Shown: positions 43,201 through 52,374, counted from the first letter of the stretch. The stretch: 64,000 nt of DNA from Aplectana chamaeleonis (GCA_029168955.1 JAPDOI010000144.1:62001-126000); one strand, 5' to 3'. Notes: generated from the letters alone by a model not told the origin. A program made the numbers and translations.

Positions 43201-46200
43201 ATAGATGCGCACCGAATTAGTGACAGACGGGTGCAGGAAATCCACCCAATGAGTCCGTTTGGGGTCATCACCTTGCGTCCGCCATCCACACAGTGTTCCA
43301 CGAGCGCACTTGGGCAGGGTCAATGCACCCGAGGTCGGTTTCTCCGTCCGGACTCAGTCGGACTTTGTTGGTTTTTCGACGACCCCCTTCATCGCTGGTT
43401 GCTTACACTAGTCGCGGCACTGCCAACCGTTAGGCCTAGTGCATACTTCGTCGCGGGTGCGACGGCGTCGCCGCGACAGAGAGTGCTCAACGACGTGATC
43501 GGTGGTAGGCCGGTCGCCTGCGAATGGATATCACGCAATACTGCGTCCACGACAAAATACACACTATTTTCTTGACAGAGTGTTTATTCATCTCCTCTCG
43601 AAAATAGTGTCTAATCTTCTATCATCCAACACAGGCTCGTGTGTGGGTGCTCAACACGAAGCTGGAATTCATTTTGTCCTCTCCCTCTTTACCTAAATAT
43701 TCTATATGTGAGGTGATTTTGTTCAATTTCAGATTTGACTAAAACTTCACCTCTGGAGAGGCAGTGATCATTGATAAGATACTTCTTTCGATATTTCAAA
43801 ATCATGTAAGGTGGCTGATTGACGTTTTATACACCGTAAAGATCGCGAATCATAAAAAATCTCAACCGATGGTGATTTCCGTAGTGATCAGCACCCAAAA
43901 AGACCCATTCTAGGCAAGGTTGAAAAAATTTCAAGTGAATTTCGGAATGTGGATTCGCGCCAGTTTCTGCGAAATTCGACATCACTTTTCCATTTTCGTG
44001 GTATTTGCTCTATAGGTGTACAGGAAAGAAATTTTCGAAAGATTTTTCGAAATTTTTTTCGTTCGTTCGAAAATTCGTCGAGCGAAATTTTTTCAGACTC
44101 CGTTCGTTCGAGCTTTTGCCAAACGAAAATTTTTCGAAATTCGTTCGTTCGGAATTTTTTCGAACAAATTTCGAAGGTTCCGACGAATTTTGAAAAAAAA
44201 TACGAAATTTCGAAAAAAAATCGAAATTTCGATTAGTTTCGAATTTCGTTCGTTCGACCTCCGAAATTTTTAAAGTTTTTCGAAAATCGTTCGTTCAAAT
44301 TTTTTTCGAACGAAATTTTCTCAATTTTCGTTCGTTCGAAATTCTTTCGAACGAAATTTTTTCATTTTTCGTTCGTTCGAATTGTTTTCGAAATTGTACA
44401 ATTATAATTTGCTCTCAAAATAGAGTGTCTCTCTTTATGATTTTCAATGCGAACATAATTCGGACAAGGAGTAGTGCATTGCATTAAAAAAAAGCATGAA
44501 AGAAGAAAATGTGGAGTGATCGAAATCATGAAGAAATCCATGGTAGTATTCGGAATATGAATACCTTCGAGTGGCCGATCGTCGTTATATAATCTAACAA
44601 GAAAGAACTGTCGATTAGAACACATACCAAACGAATACGAGGCTATCTACCAACCAAAAACTTTTGAAACAAACGTATTATTGCCTTCCAGGTCGGATGT
44701 CTGGCGTTTACGTCGCGGTGTCGTAGTGCAGTGCACGACGACACGACACACCATCCAGACGGCGCTAAACAGCGCGCACATTGCGGAAAAGTGTAGATTG
44801 GCCGCGACACAGGCACGACACAGTCGCGCATAGCAGCTCCCACTAGATTGGCCGCGCGCGACGATTGTCAGTGCTAGACGCGATCGATCACTGCGCTGGG
44901 CGCGGCGGGTTGTACCAGTTCCTGCGCCGCGACCCCGTCGCCGCGACAGAAGTATGCACTAGGCCTTAGGCGGCGTCTAGAGTTATCGCGACGCGACGTT
45001 ATGATTAGCATACGTATCGATCAAGCGACGTCGCGTCGCGTCGTAGCTAGGTGTTCACAGTGAAGAGGCGCGATACATCGAATTTGACGCGCAAATTATA
45101 ATCGCTCCGCGACCATCGCGTCGCGTTGCAATGCAAAGCGACGCGATGGTCGCGGAGCGATTGTCATAATTTTTTTTTCATCATCGAGGACTCAAGGGGC
45201 ATTTTTGATTTTCTCAAGCCTTTTCAAAGACTAAGTTGATTGAAATTGTCATGGGTTATTGTATTGTTCTCAAATGAAACTGCAAACAATTTTGTCTGCA
45301 TATTTAAGGACAGTGTGATGAGGGTGATAGTTTCAAAGAGTTGACGAGCTATAAAGTTTTTTTACGGTTTACAAGTGACACAAACATAATTCGGTCTCAT
45401 TTCACCGAAACATCTCTATTCTGTACTATCAACTCCGAAAAAAAATTCTGAGCATCATTTGCTCCCGATGTCTTTTTGATTGTTTCGTCATTAAAGAAGC
45501 AAGTTGTCGCAACGAAAACAAAGATGTGCCATAATACTACAGATAAAAGATAAAAAAGTTACATCACACTAAAATAAACAGAATAAGACCGAATATTGAT
45601 TAGTTTTGTCTGGGTACGGAAAATTGCGGAAATTACGCAATTGCGCGTAGCCGCCTAGCGTTCGCGCGCCGTTCACACCTTGATTTCCGCGCGACGCGAC
45701 TTTCGCGTCGCGCTGACATGTGCCGTCGCGCCGCGAAACCTCTGAACGCCGCCTTACAAAACCCGTCGCGTCAACAGATCTAGCACTGAGTCGCGACGGG
45801 TTGGAACTGTTTGCAGTTTCAGTCGGGATCGCAGAATGACTGGGGTATATCATAGCTGGTCGAAGCGAACTGCTTAGTTTCGTTAGATCGCTTCGACTAG
45901 TCGCATCTCTTTCATGATGGGAGCCATTCGTCTATTCGAAGCGACTAGGCCGTAATCTTTCGTCGAGACGTAAGGTATTCGCAGCCAAATTGCAGACTCC
46001 ACACTTGATTTCTCGGCGTTGTCCGCAAATCTCCGTCATGTTTCACGCGGGATTGCGTCCCCAAGAGCGATCCCAAGCCGACGATTTGAAATCGCTGGAC
46101 GGGGCGATATCAAATCGCTTCATCCAGCGAGTTCAGATCGCGCAGTATTGTTGGTCGCTTCGACTTGAAGTGGAAGCGACCAGCTATGAACGAGTCTCTA

Positions 46201-48726
46201 GAGTTGGGTCATTAGGGCAGGTTATAGGTATTTTTCACCTTCAGAAGCTTGAGATTCAACCCACAGGTGTACAACACCTGTGGGTTGAATCTCAAGCTTC
46301 TGAAGGTGAAAAATACCTATAAGGGTGACTTTCTGAGAAGAGGAACTGAGTTCTGGATGTGTTTACTCAGGTTCGGAGAATATAATGTCCAACAAAGAAA
46401 CTCTGGCCATAATAGATCGTCTGAAAATAACGTCGATAGGCGGAAAACCAATTTTTTACCGTAATTTTGAGAACCTCTCAAAAGGCCCTTGAGTACATCT
46501 TGATTTCGACAAAATCTTCTGAACGCTTGTCGGTCTCCTCAAACAGACTCAAAATATAAAACACCTTAGATGTTTCTAAAAGGCTCTGAGAGTAATCAAA
46601 ACAGTTTGAGAAGTCCAATCAAATTTATCGAGCAGCTTTAGGGGCGATGAGTTGAAGCTTAGGAAAATGTCAGAAGGTAGAAAATCAGACAGAATGAGCT
46701 TAGAGAAAGAAAGGTTTCGTAACGTTTCGGGTAAGGCGCTATTCATACTACTCAACGCCAGCGCGGCACGCGCGTGCCGCGCTGGCGTGGCGTTTGTGTA
46801 TGAGTGGCTTGACGCCCCGCCTGCGCGGCACGCGCGTCACGCTCCGCCCGCTTCGCCATGGCGTCGCCGCTGCAGTATTCATACTGCCACTCGGAAAGCC
46901 TTTGCGTTTTCATCCACTGATATTATTTATCGATCGTCTCATTCATTCCAGCTTCACCGCTCCGCCATGGCGTCGCCGCTTGAGTATTCATAGTCTCCGC
47001 AAGCGCGGCACGCGCGTCACGCGCGTAGAAAGTATTCATACACAAACGCCACGCCAGCGCGGCACGCGCGTGCCGCGCTGGCGTTGAGTAGTATGAATAG
47101 CGCCTTAGTGTTGAGAACCGAGGCGGATACCGAAACCTCTCCCGAGATGTTATTGTTAGCAACTCCTTTGACACCTAAAACAACCGGAACTGTTACTAAT
47201 AATGCAGTGGTAAAGTGTGCCGCAATCAGATTTATCGCCACAAATTGGATGCCTGGGATTTTCTTGAAATCCTACACGTGTTTGGAGCGTTCTTTGACGT
47301 CTCCCAAGGGGTTGGAACCCCTGTATGTGCGTAATTTCGACGTGGGTACGAGAATTTATTTAGGTTCCCCCCCAAAATAAATCGTATACCGCTCCAAAAA
47401 TCCCTTAAGTGTTCATGATGAAAAAGTTGTCCTTTTTTTTATTTGGCGGAAAGGTAAGCTTTGGCTTTCTCTAAGAAAAGTGAGAGCGGAAGCACGACGA
47501 AAAACGGCCAGGAAAAAAGGGTCAAAATCCCATGGACTAGCCGACCCACTGGATCACCCCGCCCACGTCATTAAACAGTTGTCCTGCGTTCGTTTCACCA
47601 GAGGGAGATTTCCAAAATTTTCGGATACTCTCTTTTGATTTTTACTTTTTAGAATTTTTTTGAATTTTTAATATTGAAACATGGGCTTTTAATCATTTTC
47701 AAAGGTTTTTTGGTACACGAAACATAGAACAAAGAGGTCGCTCACCTAAGACTTTCAAAGCTCAAAACCAACTGCGTCATTTGGCTTGACGTTGTGTCCG
47801 TAGCGCAAAAAAAACACACCAGCAGGCGTGAATAAGTATTAAGTGGGTTTTTTAATCAGCCTTTTCCTCGATAGTCGAGAGTTTAATGAGACTTTTTCCT
47901 ATTATCCACTACTTCGTGAATTTGCCTACTCAAAAACATGGATAACTAGAATACGGTTTTTTATCGTGAACACTGCCTCTAAACCACCAATGTGAATAAA
48001 GTTGCTCTCAACTTAGTTTCAGTGGTAGCGTCTTAATTGGTGCCAAGTTGAGAGAAAGCTAACCGTGTTACTAAAGGCTAAGAGGTGCCGCGGTGACCGG
48101 GTGTTGGCCATCGTGTATCAACACCCCTGAGGAGACGGGAGAAACGGGGGAGGAGCGAGGTTCCTGATTGGACGCAACAGCCGGGGGCAGGGGCTAGCCC
48201 TTGTTGCGTCCAATCGGGAACCTCGCTCCTCCCCCGTTTCTCCCGCCTCCTCAGGGGTGTTGATGCACGATGGCTACCACCCGCGGTGACCCCTAGATCG
48301 AAATCTGCTCTAATGAGACTGTCCGCCCACGCGGTCGGCGGGCGTATTGCTCGACCATCACGAAGATTTTTTGGATATGTGCATCAACTAACAGGAATAT
48401 CAGACAAATAGTGAACAATATATCGGTCAGCTGTATCACAGTCGTGTTTAGGCTCGTCCGAAAAATGCTTTGATGACAGCCGCTCGAGAGGCACACGCCG
48501 ACCGAGGGGCTGGGCAGTCCCATTCGGACAGACAACATACAATAGATGACAGTCTTCAGACGATGAAAAAACACCAACCTTTACACCCATCGCAACTAAC
48601 CGCCCCGTAGTGTTTTCCTGTTGCTCTATCGCCACAGATAGCGCAGAGGACATCAGCTGACAATCCGTTCGTTCCGGATGAGCCCGCAGGGGCCATAAAC
48701 CCCGAGCTTATGCTCATTGGTGAGAG
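30685..48726 (-). CDS. HNF4-like nuclear hormone receptor, nine exons
   Basis: A ligand-regulated transcription factor acting in the nucleus, of the HNF4/NR2A-derived class. Exons on the minus strand: 48726-48579, 40619-40545, 35137-35050, 34994-34842, 34781-34689, 34407-34285, 31204-31098, 31024-30972 and 30918-30685, the last ending in TAG. Every junction is GT-AG and the phases agree, giving one 354-codon frame from the ATG at 48717. Residues 25-90 are a C4 two-finger DNA-binding domain with P-box CDGCKG; about 100-340 is the ligand-binding domain; AF-2-like LMQELLL sits near residue 337. Introns are 7959, 5407, 55, 60, 281, 3080, 73 and 53 bp, and the large ones are full of transposons. 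An AG precedes the first exon, so an upstream exon or spliced-leader addition is possible. The family call is recognition by eye; which orthologue it is was not determined. Confidence 0.93.
31369..32741. mobile_element. TTAA-family element split by a nested insertion
   Basis: 31369-31706 and 32600-32741 together match the intact element 37974-38465. Between them lie 31725-32140 (a truncated copy of the 940-1432 family) and 32141-32599 (another TTAA element). The break point in the intact relative is ACTTAA, so the inner element used a TTAA site in its host. All lie in receptor intron 6. Confidence 0.75.
32141..32599. mobile_element. TTAA-family MITE nested in 31369-32741
   Basis: Left terminus AGGCAGTGTTCACGATGAGT and right terminus TATCGTGAACACTGCCTTTAA are inverted over about 31 bp, through a CTCGAG core. 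The left TTAA is lost where another repeat joins. A poly-G run is at 32421-32434. Confidence 0.75.
32949..33084. mobile_element. TTA-flanked 136 bp MITE
   Basis: TTA at 32946-32948 and 33085-33087; termini G(A/G)GGTCGTT(C/T)A(T/C)ACT inverted. Its GC-rich end resembles sequence at 52655-52760 (GAAATGCxCCGTxCCGCGCCGCT), another probable copy. Confidence 0.75.
33318..34126. mobile_element. Large foldback element in receptor intron 6
   Basis: Inverted ends GTAGCGTATTCCACTAAGCAT and ATGCGTAGTGGAATACAC, with further inverted blocks (CGTCACGGCGGCTGC at 33680 and its inverse at 34040). A related half-copy is at 25780-26230. Confidence 0.7.
34285..35137 (-). CDS. Receptor exons 3-6: end of DBD and first half of LBD
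   Basis: Four exons: 35137-35050, 34994-34842, 34781-34689 and 34407-34285. Exon 3 completes the second finger (QRNTCRSC, cysteines 77 and 80) and the HNF4-type extension ending NERDR. Exon 4 begins IRPAG and carries the first ligand-domain helix ([15 protein letters not shown]). Exon 5 is the signature helix 3-4 segment ([23 protein letters not shown]). Exon 6 continues [15 protein letters not shown] and ends [15 protein letters not shown]. Introns of 55 and 60 bp have clean donors and acceptors; the 281 bp intron 5 ends TTTCAG. All phases match. Confidence 0.93.
35693..35971. mobile_element. TA-flanked palindromic MITE, second copy
   Basis: 279 bp, TA at 35691-35692 and 35972-35973, same family as 5612-5889 with inverted TGTGCTTATCTGGGTCAAAT ends. 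It lies 32 bp from the Tc1-type element. Confidence 0.87.
36004..37609. mobile_element. Tc1-clade transposon with ~200 bp inverted repeats
   Basis: 1606 bp flanked by TA at 36002-36003 and 37610-37611. Terminal repeats begin CAGTGCG(T/C)TTCATTGTTTAT and extend about 200 bp inward. The body carries a decayed transposase on the minus strand. It sits in receptor intron 2. Confidence 0.95.
36261..37316 (-). pseudogene. Tc1-type transposase, multiply disabled
   Basis: Cut-and-paste transposase of about 350 codons in full length. From ATG at 37316: [19 protein letters not shown], a helix-turn-helix DNA-binding start. A stop and frame change follow near 37160-37146, then [15 protein letters not shown] (second helix-turn-helix). 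The frame shifts again near 36904. Next comes the catalytic core: VVFSDAKKF (first Asp), [11 protein letters not shown], a third shift near 36600, FQQDSASVH (second Asp) and NPMENLWG (Glu). Asp-Glu spacing is 34, the DD34E signature. A final TGA at 36360-36362 replaces the usual Trp before a conserved tail ending at 36261. Catalytic residues survive but the frame does not. Confidence 0.93.
37974..38465. mobile_element. Intact TTAA-flanked MITE (AGGCAGTGTTCATGATG)
   Basis: 492 bp including TTAA at 37974-37977 and 38462-38465; inverted termini AGGCAGTGTTCA(T/C)GAT. It is the reference copy showing how the split element 31369-32741 should look. Confidence 0.85.
38519..39526. repeat. ~1 kb palindrome whose arms are tandem repeats
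   Basis: Left arm units begin near 38527, 38697 and 38848 (about 150-170 bp apart), each with TTTTCG(T/C)C(C/G)AT(A)ACT then GGTGAAGGTTGTTTTxGGAAT. The right arm (39060-39526) holds the same units inverted. The centre (about 38945-39110) is a separate hairpin with TTGCTCCATAAGCCA arms. A partial relative is at 57760-58262. Receptor intron 2. Confidence 0.85.
39639..40037 (-). other. Unidentified open frame
   Basis: A 132-codon minus-strand frame with no recognised motif; residues around [11 protein letters not shown] and [16 protein letters not shown] look protein-like. The first part overlaps a hairpin repeat (39940-40080), so that part is not genuine. It lies inside receptor intron 2 and has no clear splice sites. 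Confidence 0.2.
39940..40080. mobile_element. Short GTCGGCATGGATC-family hairpin
   Basis: About 140 bp with near-perfect inverted arms: TCGGCATGGATCGTGAAGAG, then the TTGGCGCAAACT block. Loop is the GCCATATGCTACACCATAGGT-like core common to the family. Confidence 0.88.
40305..40425. mobile_element. 121 bp TTTAGTC-ended MITE
   Basis: Termini TTTAGTCAGATGAATGGACG and ...CATGCGTCAGACTAAA. The copy at 56980-57100 is the same length and very similar. It lies 120 bp from receptor exon 2. Confidence 0.82.
40545..40619 (-). CDS. Receptor exon 2: start of second zinc finger
   Basis: A 75 bp exon bounded by TTGCAG and GTGAGT. It opens with GA, completing the split glycine codon of exon 1, and reads [11 protein letters not shown], then cysteines 61 and 67 of the second finger, then VVDK. 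It ends one base into an alanine codon completed by exon 3. FFRR after the P-box is the recognition helix. The exon is isolated: introns of 8.0 kb and 5.4 kb flank it, both composed largely of transposable elements. Confidence 0.93.
41327..42811. mobile_element. TAG-flanked PIF/Harbinger-like element carrying a LINE tail
   Basis: Inverted ends GGCCTCTTTCAGAGTTCGAT, perfect over 33 bp, with TAG directly on both sides (41324-41326, 42812-42814). Within it 41670-42600 is a LINE fragment; subterminal parts are CGCGTCG-rich like the elements at 43433-45753. Confidence 0.85.
41670..42600 (+). pseudogene. LINE 3' fragment (relative of 8662-10920)
   Basis: 5'-truncated retrotransposon. From about 41700 it encodes the part after the RT catalytic motif: [34 protein letters not shown], a TAA at 42038-42040, then [28 protein letters not shown] and [12 protein letters not shown] to about 42450. 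These match [23 protein letters not shown] and RKRNDLVMSYKIITR of the longer LINE. It ends near AATAAAGTTAAAG (42570). Confidence 0.88.
43433..44965. mobile_element. TTA-flanked element (GGCCTAGTGCATACTTC)
   Basis: 1533 bp; TTA at 43430-43432 and 44966-44968. Termini GGCCTAGTGCATACTTC inverted, followed by GTCGCGG. Interior contains the TTCGTTCGAAA array (43990-44400). No transposase seen. PIF/Harbinger type. Confidence 0.87.
43990..44400. repeat. TTCGTTCGAAATTTTTTCG repeat array
   Basis: About 400 bp of degenerate, self-complementary words built on TTCGAA, CGTTCGTTCG and AATTTTTTCG. Phe/Arg/Lys-rich open frames arise from it and are not genes. Confidence 0.85.
44969..45753. mobile_element. 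TTA-flanked element abutting the previous one
   Basis: 785 bp with inverted ends GGCGGCGT(C/T)(T/C)AGAG; its left TTA (44966-44968) is also the right TTA of 43433-44965, and its right TTA is 45754-45756. A 31 bp-arm hairpin (one mismatch) occupies 45100-45162 at its centre region. Confidence 0.87.
45851..46188. mobile_element. 338 bp foldback (CATAGCTGGTCG ends)
   Basis: Ends CATAGCTGGTCGAAGCGA and TGGAAGCGACCAGCTATG are inverted. Inner TCGCTTCGA words repeat. No target duplication identified. Confidence 0.65.
46222..46322. repeat. Perfect 49 bp inverted repeat with 3 nt loop
   Basis: Arms 46222-46270 and 46274-46322 are exactly complementary, loop ACA. Arms start TTATAGGTATTTTTCACC and end CCACAGGTGT. 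Receptor intron 1. Confidence 0.97.
46734..47105. mobile_element. TA-flanked MITE with 70 bp perfect inverted ends
   Basis: TA at 46732-46733 and 47106-47107. Ends 46734-46803 and 47036-47105 are exact inverses, beginning AGGCGCTATTCATACTACTC and containing a 32 bp palindrome (CGCCAGCGCGGCACGC and its inverse). Two further partial inverted sub-blocks (CCATGGCGTCGCCGCT) lie inside. Diverged relative at 6973-7369. Confidence 0.93.
47404..47982. mobile_element. TTAA-family MITE
   Basis: Left TTAAGTGTTCATGATGAAA, right TTTTATCGTGAACACTGCCT followed by CTAA. The inverted copy at 61127-61648 shares both ends (AAAACCGTATTCTAG) and the interior (GGATCACCCCGCCCACG). Confidence 0.8.
48078..48296. mobile_element. 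219 bp hairpin with ~95 bp arms
   Basis: Arms CTAAGAGGTGCCGCGG and CTAGGGGTCACCGCGG continue through ATCAACACCCCTGAGGAG, AGAAACGGGGGAGGAGCGAG and GATTGGACGCAACA with few differences. It lies in receptor intron 1. Confidence 0.9.
48579..48726 (-). CDS. Receptor exon 1: N-terminus and first zinc finger
   Basis: This exon encodes a short N-terminal tail with two candidate starts (ATG at 48717, and a second seven codons on) followed by the first zinc finger. Its cysteines are at residues 25, 28, 42 and 45 in the order CAIC...SCDGC. The P-box CDGCKG, which reads the DNA half-site, is the HNF4 type. The exon ends after the first base of the following glycine codon (donor AAAG|GTTGG), matching the GA that opens exon 2. 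The acceptor is ATCAG at 48727-48731. A hairpin MITE at 48078-48296 lies in the intron 280 bp downstream. Confidence 0.93.
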
Positions 48727-51116
48727 CTGATCTGAACGAAAACTGTAGTGATACAGGCAAACAAAAAAGAAATCAATGAGTAGGAAAGATTACTTTCAGG
48801 TGTTGTGTATAGTGCTCAACTTAGGTACAGTCGGGCTATACGAGACAGAAGGACGACCTTCGCCCGATCCGGTTAAGCGCTGAATTCCCCTTTGCATTCT
48901 TCCTTCCCCTTCCTGTCCGTCTTGTCGATAGCGTTATCAACGCATTGATTGCCTCGCCTCATGGCTTGCTGCCGGTTTTCACGTTCTCCCCACCCACGAC
49001 CCACACGAAAAATACCATTGTATCAAGTACATATATGGACAACGCTTGAGACTCGAGGATTTTTGGGTTCGGTCGGAAAATTGTACACCTATGGGTCTCA
49101 CCTGATTAATTTCGAAGGCTTCAACGCATCTATGACCTCCCCTATCATGCCTCAACGAAATGGATTTTGCTCATTTTGTGAACACGGGAAGCGTTCTCTG
49201 AGAATACTTTGAACACGATTTTTTCGCACAGACTAGAAAAGTGGCCAGATTCCACTCCGCTTGTCAGTTGACGGTTATATCGGTGGTTGAGCAACGTCAT
49301 CCGAATGCAATACGATTTTCTTCCCTAAATTAAAACCATCGAAAGGCTCTCATTGAGCAATGTGTACTTTTGTGACCCGAAATTGGTATGATTAATATTG
49401 AACCGAAAATACTTTTTGGCTGCTCTAACAATTTGTTCACGTTGGGAGGAAGCGCGTTCTCTGAAAGTCGTCTGCAACCGGTTTCCGTTTCTTTCTTGAA
49501 GGCATTGTGCGCGCTGAAAATCATTTCCAAGTTTTTGGGTACAATCAAGCCATTCAGGCTAGCTGACTTCAACCACGAAACTTGAAGCTCTGAAAATGAG
49601 CATCTTGAAAGTTATGGCCACCTGAATACTGCTGTGGGGTCGATCATCTAGCACTTCTGGGTCGATCATCTAGCCTTTTTTCACTGAATGTTGATGCGAC
49701 AGTCCAACAACTTGGAAAACATTTTATGGCTCAAACTCCTCATGTAGGAAAACTTCAAAAATGACAGTGGCAAGGCCACCGAATTCAAAAAACTTCAAAA
49801 ACGATTTTGGCGCGAAAATAAAATCCAATTTAACAGTGTGTTCAAACTGGTTGTTTTTTTACAAATGAAGGTTTTTTCGAGCGCTCTTTCGACATTTCCG
49901 TTCACTAAATTGGCCAAGCTACGCAAAATCAGGAATAAAATAAAATATGGTTTTCGGCGCGGTCGATGACTTCAAAGCTCAGGGGCGAGATCTATGATTT
50001 TCGCATAATTACGAAGTAGACCCACCTCATATAACACCTGCAAAAAGCAAGTTCTCGATTCTCCAGAATAAGCTAGATATGGGAGGAAGCCACCCTGGGG
50101 ATCCCATCTCAGGAAGGCACTTTGGCACGCCCCTTTTAAGATATTTCGAGCTCAGCAGTGGCAAGATGAGCGATGATTTCCGGGCAATAGCCCCGTTCTT
50201 CCCTTCGTTCTCAGCCTCTCTCTTTATTCAGGTCTGCTCGCATCTATCGGTTGCAAATGATAAAAGTTACAAGCCTCGGACAACTCGTCCACCATGCTTC
50301 CCTAGCTCAATTTTGGGAGACCATAACTCCGTTCCCAGATAGTCTTCTACGATTTAAGAGACATCATTGGAATCAACGTGGAACCGTTTTCAAGACAGGC
50401 AGAGAACAAAAAATCGACTTCGAGGTTGGACTGTGCCTTCAAGTCACGTCGGGCAGTGAAGAATGTGAATCATAGATTTCTCATTGCAATTTTATTAAAA
50501 ATTTGAATATGCGTCAAAAGTTTGCCTCGTTTTTTTTGGTTTTCTTGCTTTGAAAATCCAAGGAAACGACGCTGAAGTCTGTTGCACTAGTGAAGAATTG
50601 TGCATAGGGAACTTCCTGACTGGTGTGCGGTCGCGGTCATGTTTATTAGCGCAACATTGTCGGTGTGACACGAAAATGAAAAGGAGAAGACTGTATAAAG
50701 AAAATAACCAGAAAGGGTTTGTATTCATTTACGTACATTAGGCGTGAGCGGAGTCTCGCTTCCCGGTCCCCCAAAAATAGCCCAAAAATGAGGAAGAGGG
50801 TCGGAATCGCCTACAAGGTTACGAATTCTGTGATATGATTGTTGATTTCCATTTCCGATGGTAATTTACTTTTCGATCTCCGGAAAACGCCCCAAACGCC
50901 TGGTCCAACATTCATATCGTTTTCCAGTTCTCGTGCTTGCCTGGACAAAAATTCTAGCCGATACCTATGGTGTCCCCAGAATCGCTCAAAACACACTACG
51001 AACACAGTTATGGCTTCTCAAAAACTAAGGATTCTATGATGAGAATTTCTTGGACGTGTTGTCTCGGGCCTGTTTTTCTTGCCAATCGCTGCCATCCACC
51101 CCATTAGAGCAGACCG
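48727..51116. other. 5' side of the receptor gene; no exon recognised
   Basis: Should contain the promoter and any upstream exon of the receptor, neither identifiable by eye. Bases 50251-50460 resemble the right end of the 940-1432 MITE family (GGACAACTCGTCCACCA, GGACTGTGCCTTCAAG); 51005-51095 resembles its other orientation. Confidence 0.35.
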
Positions 51117-51236
51117 GGGCTGGTATTCATGAACGGCAAACCGTGGACTGCAGTAGGGTTTGAAGCGGGAATAGCACGCAATCTTCAAAGAAAAACCCAA
51201 CTGTAGCCTATGGTTTGCGTTCATGAATCCCAGCCC
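51117..51236. mobile_element. 120 bp hairpin (GGGCTGGxATTCATGAACG)
   Basis: Inverted arms of about 45 bp, each containing ATTCATGAACG and AGTxGGGTTT. Shares TATTCATGAA with the outer element ends at 41142 and 43145. Confidence 0.8.
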
Positions 51237-51383
51237 ACAGTTTAAAGCTATGCTGAGCAATATGAAGGACATTGATTTTAGGTAGAATCCATAGCGCGAC
51301 TCGCCGTTGAGAACTTGTCGATGGAAGTGACTCACTTTTTCTCTTTTTGGGGACGTGGTCGACTGCTTTCTCACTTTTTCTCG

Positions 51384-51514
51384 CTCATTCGAGTCACTTT
51401 TTCTGGCTCATTTGAGCGAATTGGCAGGGTCACTATTTAAGGTGATCGGAATATTATATCAAAAAATACCCACGAGGTCGCAAATCGGAATATTATATCA
51501 AAAAATACCCACTG
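51384..51514. repeat. Two short tandem duplications
   Basis: CACTTTTTCT(C/G)GCTCATT(C/T)GAG is repeated at 51370-51420, and ATCGGAATATTATATCAAAA plus AATACCCAC is repeated exactly 40 bp apart (from 51444 and 51484). Confidence 0.85.
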
Positions 51515-52115
51515 TGCTTTTAAATGCGGGAAAACTCAGAAATGCAATACCGCTCGTAGGATTTAGTCGGAAGGCGGGTAGGGAGGCATGCTCGCGCCTT
51601 TAGCGTCCTTTTTTATCAACTTCCTTCAATCTAAATTTTCGTGAATCTGAAAAAGTATTCAAGATCTTAGTGGGAAGGACTATCCAACGGTGAAATGATT
51701 GCTAAAGTTTAAATTAAACAAAGAAGTTTGCGTACAAATTTTCTGTGTATCATGCAGTGTACAAATACAATATGCGGCTGAGCAGCACTATGTGTGCAAA
51801 CGATATTGGAATCACATTTCAAACTTGTTTGATCAAATCCCATCCCTAGCAAGCATAAGATTGTTGAGTAGTCCTCTACACCTGGATCCTAAATACCTTT
51901 ACAGATCTGAAAAATAATTGATTTTGAATGAAGTTATTAAAAAGGACGCGAAAGCGCGTACCCGCGAGTTTTCTGACCAAATCCCTTTAGCGGTAGTGTA
52001 CCAACAAGATTATGTTTCACCATTTCCCCGATTTCTGTAGGTAGATGTCTGTGTTCCCGACTTTGGATGGCGCTCGTAAGGTTATTATTGGTTATCATAA
52101 AGGGTACACACGAGA

Positions 52116-52374
52116 TTAAAGCGTCTTTCACAGTCTGCCGGACGACGCCGTCCGGCACGTTATAAGATAGGACTCGGCGCCGTGGAGTGCCGCACTGCGA
52201 CGCCGGATGACCGACGTCGCAACGCGGCGCTCGACGTCGGTGCGAAATTTCTTCGTTGATGGTGGGATGGTCGATATTATCGGTTGCTCTACCACCGGCC
52301 TAGTGGGCGCCGCGCGCGACGTCGGATAGCATTGCCGGACGTCGGACGGCAAAATAACTGTGAAAGGGGCTTAA
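52116..52374. mobile_element. TTAA- or TTA-flanked MITE with GTCGG-rich interior
   Basis: TTAA at 52116-52119 and 52371-52374. Termini read GCGTCTTTCACAGTCTGCCG and, inverted, GCCCCTTTCACAGTTATTTTG. The interior is rich in CCGGACGTCGG. Either TTAA or TTA could be the duplication. Confidence 0.7.

Noticed and set aside
46652..47241. Ala/Arg-rich frames on both strands
   Set aside because: They read the palindromic ends of the 46734-47105 MITE, so both strands give similar peptides.
47150..47290. Minus-strand ICGDKSD...GCF stretch resembling another nuclear-receptor finger
   Set aside because: Cysteine spacing and P-box do not fit, and a stop follows at once; likely coincidence.
48400..48577. 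Frames just after receptor exon 1 ([17 protein letters not shown]) that resemble the second zinc finger
   Set aside because: They need frame changes and lack the cysteines; a clean in-phase exon with GFFRRTIRK was found at 40545-40619.
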